Virus record (IMG/VR): IMGVR_UViG_3300024182_000016
Coordinates: 1 to 37,007 of that record
Strand: one strand, 5' to 3'
DNA from: a virus
Length of the DNA: 37,007 nucleotides
Shown here in pieces: positions 5,650 to 11,585 of the stretch. The notes under the pieces are model-generated. The model was given only the letters and a program-made list of their open reading frames with translations. It was not told the origin of the DNA and searched no databases. The first letter of the stretch is position 1, and every line of letters starts with the position of its first letter. Both the position numbers and the translations under genes were made by a program.

Positions 5650-5873
5650 TCAATAGCGAAGAACTTAAAGCTAAACTTAATTACGGACGTGCACGGGTTA
5701 TTGAAACATGTAGTTTATATACACATGCTCAGTGTCTTGCTAGTCCTGCTGCTAGCGAATGTATCAACACAATAGATACCGTATTGGAATTAATCGTCGA
5801 ACTTGAACAAAAACACGAACAAGAGCATTTAAAGTATTGCAATTCGTGTGCGCAGAATGGTGAGGATAAATGA
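5643..5873 (+). CDS. Hypothetical protein, 76 aa
   Basis: ATG 5643 is chosen since TTGGAGAATCCGC precedes it; it overlaps the previous stop by 7 bases. Starts MLINSEELKAKLNYGRARVIETC and contains six Cys, ending HLKYCNSCAQNG. The start resembles the next gene product (LLDSKEIKKWIDLQIERTC), suggesting a duplicated small family. Possible metal binding through C-x2-C near the end. Role unknown. Confidence 0.7.
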   Translation: MLINSEELKAKLNYGRARVIETCSLYTHAQCLASPAASECINTIDTVLELIVELEQKHEQEHLKYCNSCAQNGEDK

Positions 5874-5874
5874 T

Positions 5875-5970
5875 ATGGCGTTACTAGATAGTAAAGAAAT
5901 TAAAAAATGGATTGATTTACAAATAGAGCGTACGTGTAATCCATACAAACAGTGCGAGAGGGTTGAATAA
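5875..5970 (+). CDS. Hypothetical microprotein, 31 aa, short relative of the preceding protein
   Basis: ATG 5875 follows GTGAGGATAAATGAT; the stop overlaps the next ATG by one base (TAATG). The protein MALLDSKEIKKWIDLQIERTC... aligns by eye with the first 25 residues of the upstream 76-residue protein, so it looks like a truncated duplicate that stays expressed. Confidence 0.55.
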   Translation: MALLDSKEIKKWIDLQIERTCNPYKQCERVE

Positions 5971-6257
5971 TGAGTAACGATGCAGAAAATGTAAATGATA
6001 ATATTGTAGATAGATTAACATTAGAAGTTAAAGTTTTAAAAATGTTGTATTCTAGTGCAATGAAAAAATCAACTCTGCGCGACAAGTTTGCAATGACTTG
6101 TCCTGATCCAAAACTATATTTTGGTTCAAATATTGTGCGCGAAACGTTATGTTTAGATAAAGATGAGCCAATTACACCAACGCTAGTTTTTATGGCAGAA
6201 GTAAAGTTACGCTATCAATATGCTGATTTAATGGTAGCTGAGCGGGAGAAGAAATGA
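5970..6257 (+). CDS. Hypothetical protein, 95 aa
   Basis: ATG 5970, the G-A-G-rich ribosome site lying in the end of the previous gene. Helical and charged (VDRLTLEVKVLKMLYSSAMKK), with a central CPDPKLYFGSN loop. It ends MVAEREKK, the same tail as the next protein. The codons for that tail carry the GGGAGAAGAA ribosome site of the downstream gene, whose ATGA start overlaps the stop. Family not recognised. Confidence 0.7.
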   Translation: MSNDAENVNDNIVDRLTLEVKVLKMLYSSAMKKSTLRDKFAMTCPDPKLYFGSNIVRETLCLDKDEPITPTLVFMAEVKLRYQYADLMVAEREKK

Positions 6258-6484
6258 CTCTTAAAGAAGCTTATTTAGAATTAATTAAAAAAGGCCAACA
6301 AGCTCATATGATTCGACGTAAAGAATGGGATGAGTATATTGGATTAAATGGATTAACTCGTTTTGTAGTATGCGGAAGTAAATTTGTAATAGTAGGGGGA
6401 ATAAACGGAGTAATGGTAGATACAGACGATGCCAAATTTGATGATTGGGAAGTAGTAGCAGAGCGGGAGAAAAAATGCCAATAA
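6254..6484 (+). CDS. Tad2/DUF2829-like small protein (candidate anti-Thoeris sponge)
   Basis: 76 residues. The layout is that of DUF2829: an N-terminal helix with small-Gly pattern (LKEAYLELIKKGQQ), a basic turn before an invariant-type Trp (IRRKEW), central beta strands (FVVCGSKFVIVGG) and a closing DDAKFDDWEVV. Known Tad2 proteins bind the cyclic-ADP-ribose signal of Thoeris defence and block its effector. Here the family match is by eye only and several Tad2 positions are not identifiable, so this is a candidate. It overlaps the preceding gene by ATGA and sits among accessory genes near the rightward promoter, where anti-defence genes are often found. Confidence 0.5.
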   Translation: MTLKEAYLELIKKGQQAHMIRRKEWDEYIGLNGLTRFVVCGSKFVIVGGINGVMVDTDDAKFDDWEVVAEREKKCQ

Positions 6485-6546
6485 AAAAAATAGAAGACCC
6501 TAACTGATATTTATAATCAGCATTATAAAGGAAAGAGAGAAAAGAA

Positions 6547-6738
6547 ATGACCACTGAATGTAATGTACAAGTTAAAATCAAAAAAGGCAGTAAATATTTT
6601 GAAATTTATCAGCGTGAATTTTATGATCCGCTTCGTAGATATGGTTATTTTATAGCTACTGAAGAAGGAGAAGGAATGGAACTTGATGAAGCTGATTTTT
6701 ATGATCATATTAAAAAATATTTTGAAGATAAAATGTAA
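6547..6738 (+). CDS. Hypothetical protein, 63 aa
   Basis: ATG 6547 preceded by GGAAAGAGAGAAAAGAA. Compact acidic protein with aromatic residues (KYFEIYQREFYDPLRRYGYFI) and an acidic helix at the end (DEADFYDHIKKYFEDKM). The 60-base gap before it holds only a 10-codon frame. No known motif. Confidence 0.65.
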   Translation: MTTECNVQVKIKKGSKYFEIYQREFYDPLRRYGYFIATEEGEGMELDEADFYDHIKKYFEDKM

Positions 6739-6761
6739 ATCATATTTAAGTGGATAGTAAT

Positions 6762-6977
6762 ATGAGTGAAATTAATATAGGTGATATCGTTTTGGTATAT
6801 GGATATGATTGTATCGGAGATTACTACGATGGAGAAAAAGGAAAAGTAATAGAATTTTTGTTTGCTGACAAAAAAAAGACAAAAGTTGAGCTAAAAAACA
6901 AAGGAATACGAGTTACTCCAATTACAGTGCATAGTAAACAATGCAGACCTTTTGTAAAAAGAATAAAGGTAAAATGA
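6762..6977 (+). CDS. SH3/KOW-like small protein, 71 aa, family member without zinc knuckle
   Basis: ATG 6762, chosen for the GTGGATAGTAAT before it. MSEINIGDIVLVYGYDC resembles the start of the next three proteins, and the end (VHSKQCRPFVKRIKVK) matches their H-x-KQCR-x-[LF]-VK junction. It lacks the C-terminal CxxCxGxG part. Probably a small beta-barrel; the function is unknown. Stop overlaps the next start as ATGA. Confidence 0.65.
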   Translation: MSEINIGDIVLVYGYDCIGDYYDGEKGKVIEFLFADKKKTKVELKNKGIRVTPITVHSKQCRPFVKRIKVK

Positions 6978-7300
6978 GCGAGATTAAGGTGGGGGATAGA
7001 GTTAGAGTTTTTATGATACGTCATCATACGTCAGCTGATAATTTTATTGGGGAGGTGGTAGAGATTATTAATTGTAGTGCGGTAAAAGTTAAAGAAATCA
7101 TTAATCTTACGTTACCTTCAAAAATTATTCATACACCATGTTGGATAGTACACCGCAAGCAGTGCAGAAAACTGGTGAAGGTAAAGAAGTGTGATAGGTG
7201 TAAGGGAAGTGGTTTACGTGATAATGGTTTGTTATGTTACAAATGCAACGGTGCCGGAAAGATTAAATTTGAACAAGAGAAAAATAAATATGACACCTGA
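6974..7300 (+). CDS. SH3-like domain plus DnaJ-type zinc knuckle, 108 aa
   Basis: ATG 6974 (ATGA overlap; AAGGTAAA site), not the ATG 33 bases earlier, which lies inside the previous gene. Residues 1-70 form a beta-rich domain starting MSEIKVGDRVRVFMI. H-R-KQCRKLVKVKK leads into CDRCKGSG and CYKCNGAG, two CxxCxGxG half-sites giving one four-Cys zinc site as in DnaJ. First of three tandem full-length copies. Binding of unfolded protein or nucleic acid is possible; the role is not known. Confidence 0.75.
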   Translation: MSEIKVGDRVRVFMIRHHTSADNFIGEVVEIINCSAVKVKEIINLTLPSKIIHTPCWIVHRKQCRKLVKVKKCDRCKGSGLRDNGLLCYKCNGAGKIKFEQEKNKYDT

Positions 7301-7332
7301 AGAATTGATAAAAGATCGTGGAGAATGGAATA

Positions 7333-7677
7333 ATGAGCGAGATTAAGGTGGGGGATATAATTGCAGTGTATAGTATGGGATTTCAATATGAAGTACGGCG
7401 TTTTATTCATACTGTGACAGAAATAAAAGATGATGTCCTCATTGCGGATAATTACGTCGATGGTATTAATCATGCTTTATATTTTCACCGCAAACAGTGC
7501 AGGAAATTGGTTAAAGTAAAAAAGTGCCGCAGTTGCACAGGAACTGGTCATGCATTAGATCCTGAAACAGAATCTGTTTTGGTTAGATATTATCCGTATC
7601 AACATTCTACATGCAGAGAATGCAACGGCAGAGGAAAAGTTAAATGTGAACGAGAGGAAAATAAATATGAAATCTGA
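7333..7677 (+). CDS. SH3-like domain plus DnaJ-type zinc knuckle, 114 aa, second copy
   Basis: ATG 7333; the first 25 bases of the gene are identical to those of the upstream copy, so duplication is recent or maintained. Same architecture: GDIIAVYSMG beta domain, FHRKQCRKLVKVKK linker, CRSCTGTG and CRECNGRG knuckle halves, here spread wider by an insertion of about 20 residues. Ends NKYEI, like NKYDT of the previous copy. The 30 bases before it hold an 18-codon frame that I do not call. Confidence 0.75.
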   Translation: MSEIKVGDIIAVYSMGFQYEVRRFIHTVTEIKDDVLIADNYVDGINHALYFHRKQCRKLVKVKKCRSCTGTGHALDPETESVLVRYYPYQHSTCRECNGRGKVKCEREENKYEI

Positions 7678-7695
7678 GCGGAAAGGTTAAAACAA

Positions 7696-7971
7696 ATGAC
7701 TAAATTCAAGAGTGGGGATCGCATACGAGTTTATGGTTTTACTCCTATTCGAATAATTATACACGGGATATGGCATATTCATCAGCCAGATAAATGTGGA
7801 AGAAAAAAAGCTATTGTATCTAAAATTTTAAATGAATATAGACTTATTGCGAACTTGGAAGATGGAACAGAAATAATGCCCTACATTAAACAATGTCGTA
7901 AACTTAAAAAAAGATACTATCTGCCATGTGAAAATTGTAATGGCCGTGGTTTAGTAAAACTATTTGAATGA
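7696..7971 (+). CDS. SH3-like domain with half zinc knuckle, 91 aa, third copy
   Basis: ATG 7696 with AAAGGTTAAAACAA upstream. MTKFKSGDRIRVYGF and YIKQCRKLKKRYY mark it as a relative of the two preceding proteins. Only one CxxCxGxG half is kept (CENCNGRG), so a full zinc site would need the other Cys residues (for example C34) or a dimer. Probably diverging. Confidence 0.7.
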   Translation: MTKFKSGDRIRVYGFTPIRIIIHGIWHIHQPDKCGRKKAIVSKILNEYRLIANLEDGTEIMPYIKQCRKLKKRYYLPCENCNGRGLVKLFE

Positions 7972-7998
7972 TGTTACTTAAAAAATGAGGATAATTTT

Positions 7999-8421
7999 AT
8001 GAAAAAACTAATTGCTGCTATTTTATTATTAATATCTGTTAATTTATATGCTGATAATTTACAAATAACCGCGCCTTCCGAACCTCCGATGGCGTGGTTT
8101 CACTTTGACAATAATACTCCTTTAAATATTCGTCTTTTATGGTGGTTTGTAAATCCGCATACTACCATGTCGCAAGATAGAGACAATTTATATCGTATCG
8201 GGACTTTATTAAATCCTCCTGATGGTACTGTGGTTTATTTATTTTTCACATGCTGCGATGAAAATGGTGTTAATTGTGATCAGCACGATGGCATTGAAGT
8301 ATGGGTAGATAAATATAAAGGGATACAAAAACTTGTTTATTCCTGTACCGTCAAAAATATTAAATATCCTGTCAGCTGGCAACCAGGTCTATTAGGAACC
8401 GTTTCAGTTAATACTCCATAA
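7999..8421 (+). CDS. Exported (periplasmic) protein of unknown function, 140 aa
   Basis: ATG 7999 with GAGGATAATTTT upstream. Clear Sec signal peptide: MKKL, hydrophobic core IAAILLLISVNL, and a cleavage motif YA-D after residue 18. The mature part is about 122 residues, rich in Trp and Pro, with four Cys able to form two disulfides (TCCDENGVNC, YSC). It has no lipobox Cys, so it should be soluble in the periplasm or secreted. Expressed in a phage, such proteins often alter the host envelope or block superinfection, but I recognise no family. It ends an accessory block; no gene follows for 600 bases. Confidence 0.75.
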   Translation: MKKLIAAILLLISVNLYADNLQITAPSEPPMAWFHFDNNTPLNIRLLWWFVNPHTTMSQDRDNLYRIGTLLNPPDGTVVYLFFTCCDENGVNCDQHDGIEVWVDKYKGIQKLVYSCTVKNIKYPVSWQPGLLGTVSVNTP

Positions 8422-8630
8422 TCATTAAAGAGCATGGACGCTTCCCTTCTCTTTTCTATTCCTTCCTTAATTGTTTATTTTATAATCATTTTGTAAGCCA
8501 TTTCTGCTTTTCTTGTAATAAATTTCTTTAAATGATGATTCCCTCTTGCAAATTTTTCGCAAGAGATGACAATTGTCACGTTTTTTAATAAACGTGACAT
8601 AGGTAAATCTATGCCAATATTATTGATAAC
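8422..8630. promoter_or_regulatory. Gene-free stretch with three adjacent inverted repeats
   Basis: No credible ORF in either strand. Stem-loops: CTCTTGC/GCAAGAG (8543-8565); a perfect palindrome GACAATTGTC (8568-8577); TGTCACGTTT/AAACGTGACA (8574-8599, 10-bp stem). None is followed by a U tract, so these are better read as protein-binding sites or the 5' part of a structured RNA than as terminators. A weak promoter-like pair, TTGTAA then TGTAAT at 17 bases, lies just upstream (about 8490-8520). Confidence 0.5.
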
Positions 8631-8980
8631 AATTATCTAGCCGGGGGGGATTAATAACACTGGCAGTTAGATAATTACGATACTACCAGGGGAAGTTGCC
8701 AAGTATCAGTGTTCGGCTAAGACTCAAAGCATAATGGCAACCCGAAAACGCAAGAATATCGGTTAAGTAGTGAGTCTCTCTTGCCTCAATTAACGACGAA
8801 CTCAGTGGTAATATGCGTTAAGTTAATGAGTTAAAGCTGAATAACCTGCGTGTAATAGCGATGGGATATTCCGGCTTTTGCTCAAATCACTCTGAATCTA
8901 ATGGTAATAATATTATTAAAAACATAACAATAAAAGTACTAAAATATTTATATTTAGTTTTACTACTAAATAAAACTAAA
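8631..8980 (+). ncRNA. Candidate structured noncoding RNA
   Basis: This stretch is visibly less AT-rich than its surroundings and is crowded with stops. Strong stems: AATTATCTA/TAGATAATT (8631-8639 with 8668-8676) and TTTAGTTTTA/TAAAACTAAA (8953-8962 with 8971-8980). Weaker pairs (6-7 bp) would cross: GATACT/AGTATC (8679-8684, 8702-8707), GTTGCC/GGCAAC (8695-8700, 8736-8741), AGACTCA/TGAGTCT (8720-8726, 8771-8777), TTAACG/CGTTAA (8790-8795, 8816-8821) and AACTCA/TGAGTT (8799-8804, 8827-8832). A CGGCTTT/AAAGCTG stem closes 8833-8878. Some 6-bp pairs are expected by chance, so only comparison with relatives would prove the fold. Class not recognised. Confidence 0.4.
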
Positions 8981-9029
8981 TCTGTAGAAAACTGGTCGCT
9001 GAAAGCGAAATCCTCAGAGGATAAAATAT

Positions 9030-9134
9030 ATGATGATATTAATTTCTTGGTTAGCGGTTGGAAGTCTATTTTTTTTCTCTTATCTTTTATCGTATTGGAT
9101 AGGCAATGAGTTCTTTAAAAAAAGAATGGATTGA
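9030..9134 (+). CDS. Single-span membrane microprotein, 34 aa
   Basis: ATG-ATG at 9030 follows AGAGG by nine bases. That ribosome site can pair in a small hairpin ATCCT-CAG-AGGAT, which may limit translation. The protein is a hydrophobic helix (ILISWLAVGSLFFFSYLLSYW) with a basic tail FFKKRMD, predicted N-out. It overlaps the start of the next gene by 29 bases in another frame. It is preferred to a longer overlapping frame from 8861 that runs through the structured region and has no ribosome site. Confidence 0.5.
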   Translation: MMILISWLAVGSLFFFSYLLSYWIGNEFFKKRMD

Positions 9135-9639
9135 ACGTCTTTTTAAACACTTTGATAAAATTTACGGTGCTCAAGCTATCGAAATAGATAAAACTATCGG
9201 AAGATGGCAACTCGCCCTTATTGATGTAACGTTCGAACAAATTAAATACGCTCTAGAAGTATGTAAAGAAGATACTTCTATCATCCCAACACCGCACATA
9301 TTCAAATCACTTTGTGATCATTATCTATGTACTTCCGGTAATATGAATGATGATTGCTCGCAAAATAAAGACAATACAGAATACTACTTATCATCAACTA
9401 TTCCTCCACCGGCAAAAATATTAAAAGGAAAAGATCGTATCGAATGGCTTATGTCGTTGACAGAAATGCAAGCATTAGGATTAAATTCTTCTGATGGCTA
9501 TGATCGCACTAGATTATTGATTGAACAAGAAGGATATAGCCAAGTGGAAAAATTTGCGCATATGCAGCAAATTGACGAGCAAAATAGAAAGTTAAATAAT
9601 ACTGATTCGCGAGCTTATAAAGATAAAAGAGGAAAATAA
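9106..9639 (+). CDS. Replication protein resembling P-type helicase loaders
   Basis: 177 residues. The N-terminal 75 residues (WIERLFKHFDKIYG..., GRWQLALIDVTFEQIKYALEVC..., IPTPHIFKSLCDHY) follow the pattern of phage loader or lambda-P-like N domains: L-F-x-H-F-x-x-x-Y-G, a Trp helix, then P-x-x-x-x-F-x-x-L-C. The C-terminal half is polar and less conserved. If right, it would recruit host DnaB to the phage origin, which would fit the absence of phage helicase, primase and polymerase genes here. The alternative is an unrelated helical protein; the match is by eye. ATG 9106 has AGG close upstream. Confidence 0.45.
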   Translation: MSSLKKEWIERLFKHFDKIYGAQAIEIDKTIGRWQLALIDVTFEQIKYALEVCKEDTSIIPTPHIFKSLCDHYLCTSGNMNDDCSQNKDNTEYYLSSTIPPPAKILKGKDRIEWLMSLTEMQALGLNSSDGYDRTRLLIEQEGYSQVEKFAHMQQIDEQNRKLNNTDSRAYKDKRGK

Positions 9640-9641
9640 CG

Positions 9642-9794
9642 ATGCCTTACAAATCGAAAAAACAAATGCGTAAATTTTTTATGCTGGAGAAAGAAGGAAA
9701 ACTTAAGAAAGGCACCGCAGAAGCATGGGCTAATGAAACGCCTAATATCAAAAAATTACCTCTTCGCGTAAAAAAACGAACGAGTAGAAAATAA
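9642..9794 (+). CDS. Small basic phage protein, 50 aa
   Basis: ATG 9642 after GAGGAAAATAAC. MPYKSKKQMRKFFMLEKEGK... with WANETPNIKKLPLRVKKR at the end; this is the pattern of small basic proteins (MPxKSKxQ...W..ET...LP) common in tailed-phage genomes. Lys/Arg-rich, probably nucleic-acid associated; role unknown. Confidence 0.75.
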   Translation: MPYKSKKQMRKFFMLEKEGKLKKGTAEAWANETPNIKKLPLRVKKRTSRK

Positions 9795-9815
9795 TAATAA
9801 GCGTTTTCTAGTTTT

Positions 9816-10043
9816 TTAATTTAATGAAGAGCAAATCTCCTCCATAGTTTGCGAACAATAAAGTAAACCTCTTATTTCTGTATTTATTCCTGCGTCAATG
9901 ATGCTTTTTGTGTTTGGCGGAATATCTTTAGGGGGAAAGAGGATATAATCAATTGGAAATATACCGTTAATTTTATCAATATTTAATATTATATTGTAAA
10001 ATTTTTTATGCTGTTGAGCGTAAATATTAAATATCTTTAGCAT
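9816..10043 (-). CDS. Hypothetical protein, 75 aa
   Basis: ATG 10041-10043 with AAGGAGATTTT. Last gene of a short leftward cluster inserted between rightward genes. Begins MLKIFNIYAQQHKKFYNIILNIDKING; two Pro-rich turns in the middle. No motif recognised. Convergent with the gene ending at 9794; no terminator hairpin is obvious in the 21 bases between. Confidence 0.65.
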   Translation of the reverse strand: MLKIFNIYAQQHKKFYNIILNIDKINGIFPIDYILFPPKDIPPNTKSIIDAGINTEIRGLLYCSQTMEEICSSLN

Positions 10044-10153
10044 AAAATCTCCTTAAGTAGGTTCCAGTAGTAAACAGCTTCCGCCTTCTTGCCCTGCATC
10101 ACATAAAATCGTAGATGATGTTCCCAAATTTCTAATTTGGTTTCACTGATCAT
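10037..10153 (-). CDS. Hypothetical microprotein, 38 aa
   Basis: ATG 10151-10153 preceded by AAGGAGAAACAAA. Single amphipathic helical protein rich in aromatics (LEIWEHHLRFYVMQGKK, AVYYWNLLKEILC). Its last codons contain the AAGGAG site of the next gene, with which it overlaps by 7 bases. Confidence 0.65.
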   Translation of the reverse strand: MISETKLEIWEHHLRFYVMQGKKAEAVYYWNLLKEILC

Positions 10154-10307
10154 TTTGTTTCTCCTTAGTTAAAGATTTAAGTTTTGTCTCATCGGGATAG
10201 CAGTCTATGCAATAAATATCATCAGTATTTTTAACACGTTTAAATTGCTCACTATCAAGACTTTTTATACCGCATTTTTTACATTTGAAACGATAACCGA
10301 ATAACAT
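10143..10307 (-). CDS. Zinc-ribbon microprotein, 54 aa
   Basis: The ATG at 10305-10307 is preferred (GAGGTATTT upstream) to one 20 codons earlier that lies within the next gene. Two C-x2-C pairs, CKKC (residues 9-12) and CIDC (residues 33-36), form a typical zinc ribbon; the tail is charged. Overlaps the downstream gene by 11 bases. Confidence 0.7.
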   Translation of the reverse strand: MLFGYRFKCKKCGIKSLDSEQFKRVKNTDDIYCIDCYPDETKLKSLTKEKQNDQ

Positions 10308-10321
10308 AAATACCTCATTTA

Positions 10322-10441
10322 CTAAATAAAATTTGAAACTATTAACGACCCAAGAAATACACAACAAAAAAGCAAAATACAGGTGTCATTTCTTTTGATA
10401 AAAGAAAATGTGTGTTTAGTTACGATCTTTAAGGTTTGCAT
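10322..10441 (-). CDS. Single-span membrane microprotein, 39 aa
   Basis: ATG 10439-10441 preceded by a perfect AAGGAGATAAAT site. N-terminal half is basic (LKIVTKHTFSFIKR), C-terminal half a membrane helix (CILLFCCVFLGSLIVSNFI). By the positive-inside rule the N terminus should face the cytoplasm. Role unknown. Confidence 0.65.
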   Translation of the reverse strand: MQTLKIVTKHTFSFIKRNDTCILLFCCVFLGSLIVSNFI

Positions 10442-10452
10442 ATTTATCTCCT

Positions 10453-10674
10453 TTATGGATAAACCAAAAAATTTCTGTAATTATTGAATTTGTATAAATC
10501 TTCATTATTATCTTCGACGCCATATATTTTTAATTTAGGGCACATTCCTTTTGCTTTTTTTAAATAAAGTAAGGAGAGGATTTCATTAATTGCGGTGGAA
10601 ACCGACGTTGCTTTAATCGTCCCTTCTTTTATTCCAAAGAATTCTTCTGTAAGTTCGAAATGATATGTGTTCAT
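10453..10674 (-). CDS. Hypothetical protein, 73 aa
   Basis: ATG 10672-10674 with AAGGAGAAAAACG. Acidic alpha/beta protein (YHFELTEEFFGIKEGTIKATSVSTAINEIL...), with the look of small phage proteins of the type strand-helix-strand. No family assigned. Confidence 0.65.
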   Translation of the reverse strand: MNTYHFELTEEFFGIKEGTIKATSVSTAINEILSLLYLKKAKGMCPKLKIYGVEDNNEDLYKFNNYRNFLVYP

Positions 10675-10685
10675 CGTTTTTCTCC

Positions 10686-10862
10686 TTAAATTTGTTCTGC
10701 TATATACTTTGCGGTTGTACGTTCTGCTGCTTCAAGCGTAGCAAAAGATCGCCTTTTAAAATCTGGAACTACGCATTCTTTTCCATCATGTTGGATATAC
10801 ACCACTTGCGCATAATAACGCCCATTCGCTTGAAATCTAATACGTGGTTGATATATTTGCAT
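10686..10862 (-). CDS. Hypothetical protein, 58 aa; first gene of the leftward cluster
   Basis: ATG 10860-10862 preceded by CAGGATAAAACG. Beta-rich start (IRFQANGRYYAQVVYIQHDGKE), then a helix ending AERTTAKYIAEQI; this resembles the arm-type N-terminal fold found in integrases and many small phage proteins, but no catalytic part is attached. First gene after the operator-controlled promoter. Confidence 0.65.
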   Translation of the reverse strand: MQIYQPRIRFQANGRYYAQVVYIQHDGKECVVPDFKRRSFATLEAAERTTAKYIAEQI

Positions 10863-10881
10863 CGTTTTATCCTGCTTTTTA

Positions 10882-10902
10882 GCTTAGAGGCAATCTCTAA
10901 GC
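10882..10902 (-). promoter_or_regulatory. Leader hairpin of the small leftward transcript
   Basis: Perfect 8-bp stem GCTTAGAG/CTCTAAGC with a 5-base loop, about 20 bases before the ATG and upstream of the ribosome site. No U tract follows, so it is more likely an mRNA-stabilising or regulatory element than a terminator. Confidence 0.55.
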
Positions 10903-10910
10903 TATGTGGG

Positions 10911-10937
10911 CAGTATATAAAAGTAGTTTATATACTG
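10911..10937. promoter_or_regulatory. Operator-like perfect inverted repeat
   Basis: CAGTATATAAA-5 bases-TTTATATACTG, 11-bp arms with no mismatch. It covers the spacer and -10 of the leftward promoter. Its AGTAT half-site is shared with the inverted repeat at 5371-5385, so one HTH regulator may control both. Confidence 0.7.
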
Positions 10938-10941
10938 TCAA
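10913..10941 (-). promoter_or_regulatory. Leftward promoter of the small cluster
   Basis: Minus strand TTGACA (10941-10936) followed after 16-17 bases by TATATA/ATATAC (10919-10913). The -35 overlaps one arm of the operator. Confidence 0.65.
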
Positions 10942-10980
10942 GAGGCAAATTAAAAAATAGTTTTTTTTCTACTAAAGATC

Positions 10981-11008
10981 TTTACATTTATGTTCTATTT
11001 GATAAAAT
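10981..11008 (+). promoter_or_regulatory. Rightward promoter candidate for the late block
   Basis: TTTACA (10981-10986), 16-base spacer, TAAAAT (11003-11008), 33 bases before the ATG at 11042. Divergent from the operator-bearing leftward promoter. Confidence 0.5.
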
Positions 11009-11041
11009 GCATTCAATCGATATATTTAAATAGGAATCATC

Positions 11042-11245
11042 ATGGCTAAATTGAAAACAGTAACACGTAATAAATTACCGAGTTCTGAATTTGGACTCCC
11101 AAAATCAAGAAAATATCCGATGGAAGATAAAAGCCACGCACGCAATGCTAAAGCGCGTGCGGCTCAAATGGTTAAAAAAGGAAAATTAAGTCCAGCCGAA
11201 AAAGCTAAGATTGATGCGAAAGCTAATCGAAAATTGGGCAAATAA
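11042..11245 (+). CDS. Small basic conserved phage protein, 67 aa
   Basis: ATG 11042 with TAGGAATCATC. The string LPSSEFGLPKSRKYP...DKSHARNAKARAAQ, then LSPAEKAKIDAKANRKLGK, is a widespread small phage protein family (S-x-F-x-LP...YP-x-x-[DN]-x-x-HARNA). Strongly basic, so it probably binds nucleic acid or a virion partner; function not established to my knowledge. First gene of the late rightward block. Confidence 0.8.
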   Translation: MAKLKTVTRNKLPSSEFGLPKSRKYPMEDKSHARNAKARAAQMVKKGKLSPAEKAKIDAKANRKLGK

Positions 11246-11318
11246 TGTTAATTGAAAATGAATTTATTTGCTGTTAAATTCTATTTAAACAAAGCTTTTA
11301 AAATATTGGAGAAAATTA

Positions 11319-11585
11319 ATGATTGAGACTGTAAAAATACATCCGGTGCCTGGCGTTACTTTTACTAAACCGACAGCAGACATTGACGCAGCTTTTAAGA
11401 CTCTTTTTGAAGTGGTCTCAGCGTTTCCTCCTTTTTTAGAAGCTCAAACAGCAGTCCAACGCTTAACCGAAGCTAATTTCTGGATAAGACATGCGTTTAA
11501 TGTGATGGAAATTCAGGAGAAGCGTCAAGAAGAATTGAAGAAAGCACAAGAAAAGAAAATTGTATTGCCTGGAGTTAAACAATGA
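11319..11585 (+). CDS. Helical protein, 88 aa (weak Acb2/Tad1-hairpin resemblance)
   Basis: ATG 11319 after TTGGAGAAAATTA. N-terminal extended segment (VKIHPVPGVTF...), then helices; residues about 48-62 read A-x-x-R-L-x-E-A-x-x-W-x-x-x-A. This pattern occurs in the helical hairpin of phage anti-CBASS Acb2-like proteins, which sequester cyclic nucleotides, but also in unrelated coiled proteins. The call stays hypothetical. A Lys/Glu-rich helix closes the protein. Overlaps the next gene by ATGA. Confidence 0.6.
   Translation: MIETVKIHPVPGVTFTKPTADIDAAFKTLFEVVSAFPPFLEAQTAVQRLTEANFWIRHAFNVMEIQEKRQEELKKAQEKKIVLPGVKQ

Noticed and set aside
8640-8900. Group I intron
   Set aside because: R/S-like strands (GACTC/GAGTC) are present, but I find no P3 partner upstream of P4, P4-P6 is too short, and no interrupted gene flanks it. 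Kept only as a candidate structured RNA.
8861-9109. 82-codon + frame through the gene-free stretch
   Set aside because: No ribosome site, unusual composition, runs through the perfect 10-bp stem at 8953-8980; the 34-residue frame at 9030 has a proper site.
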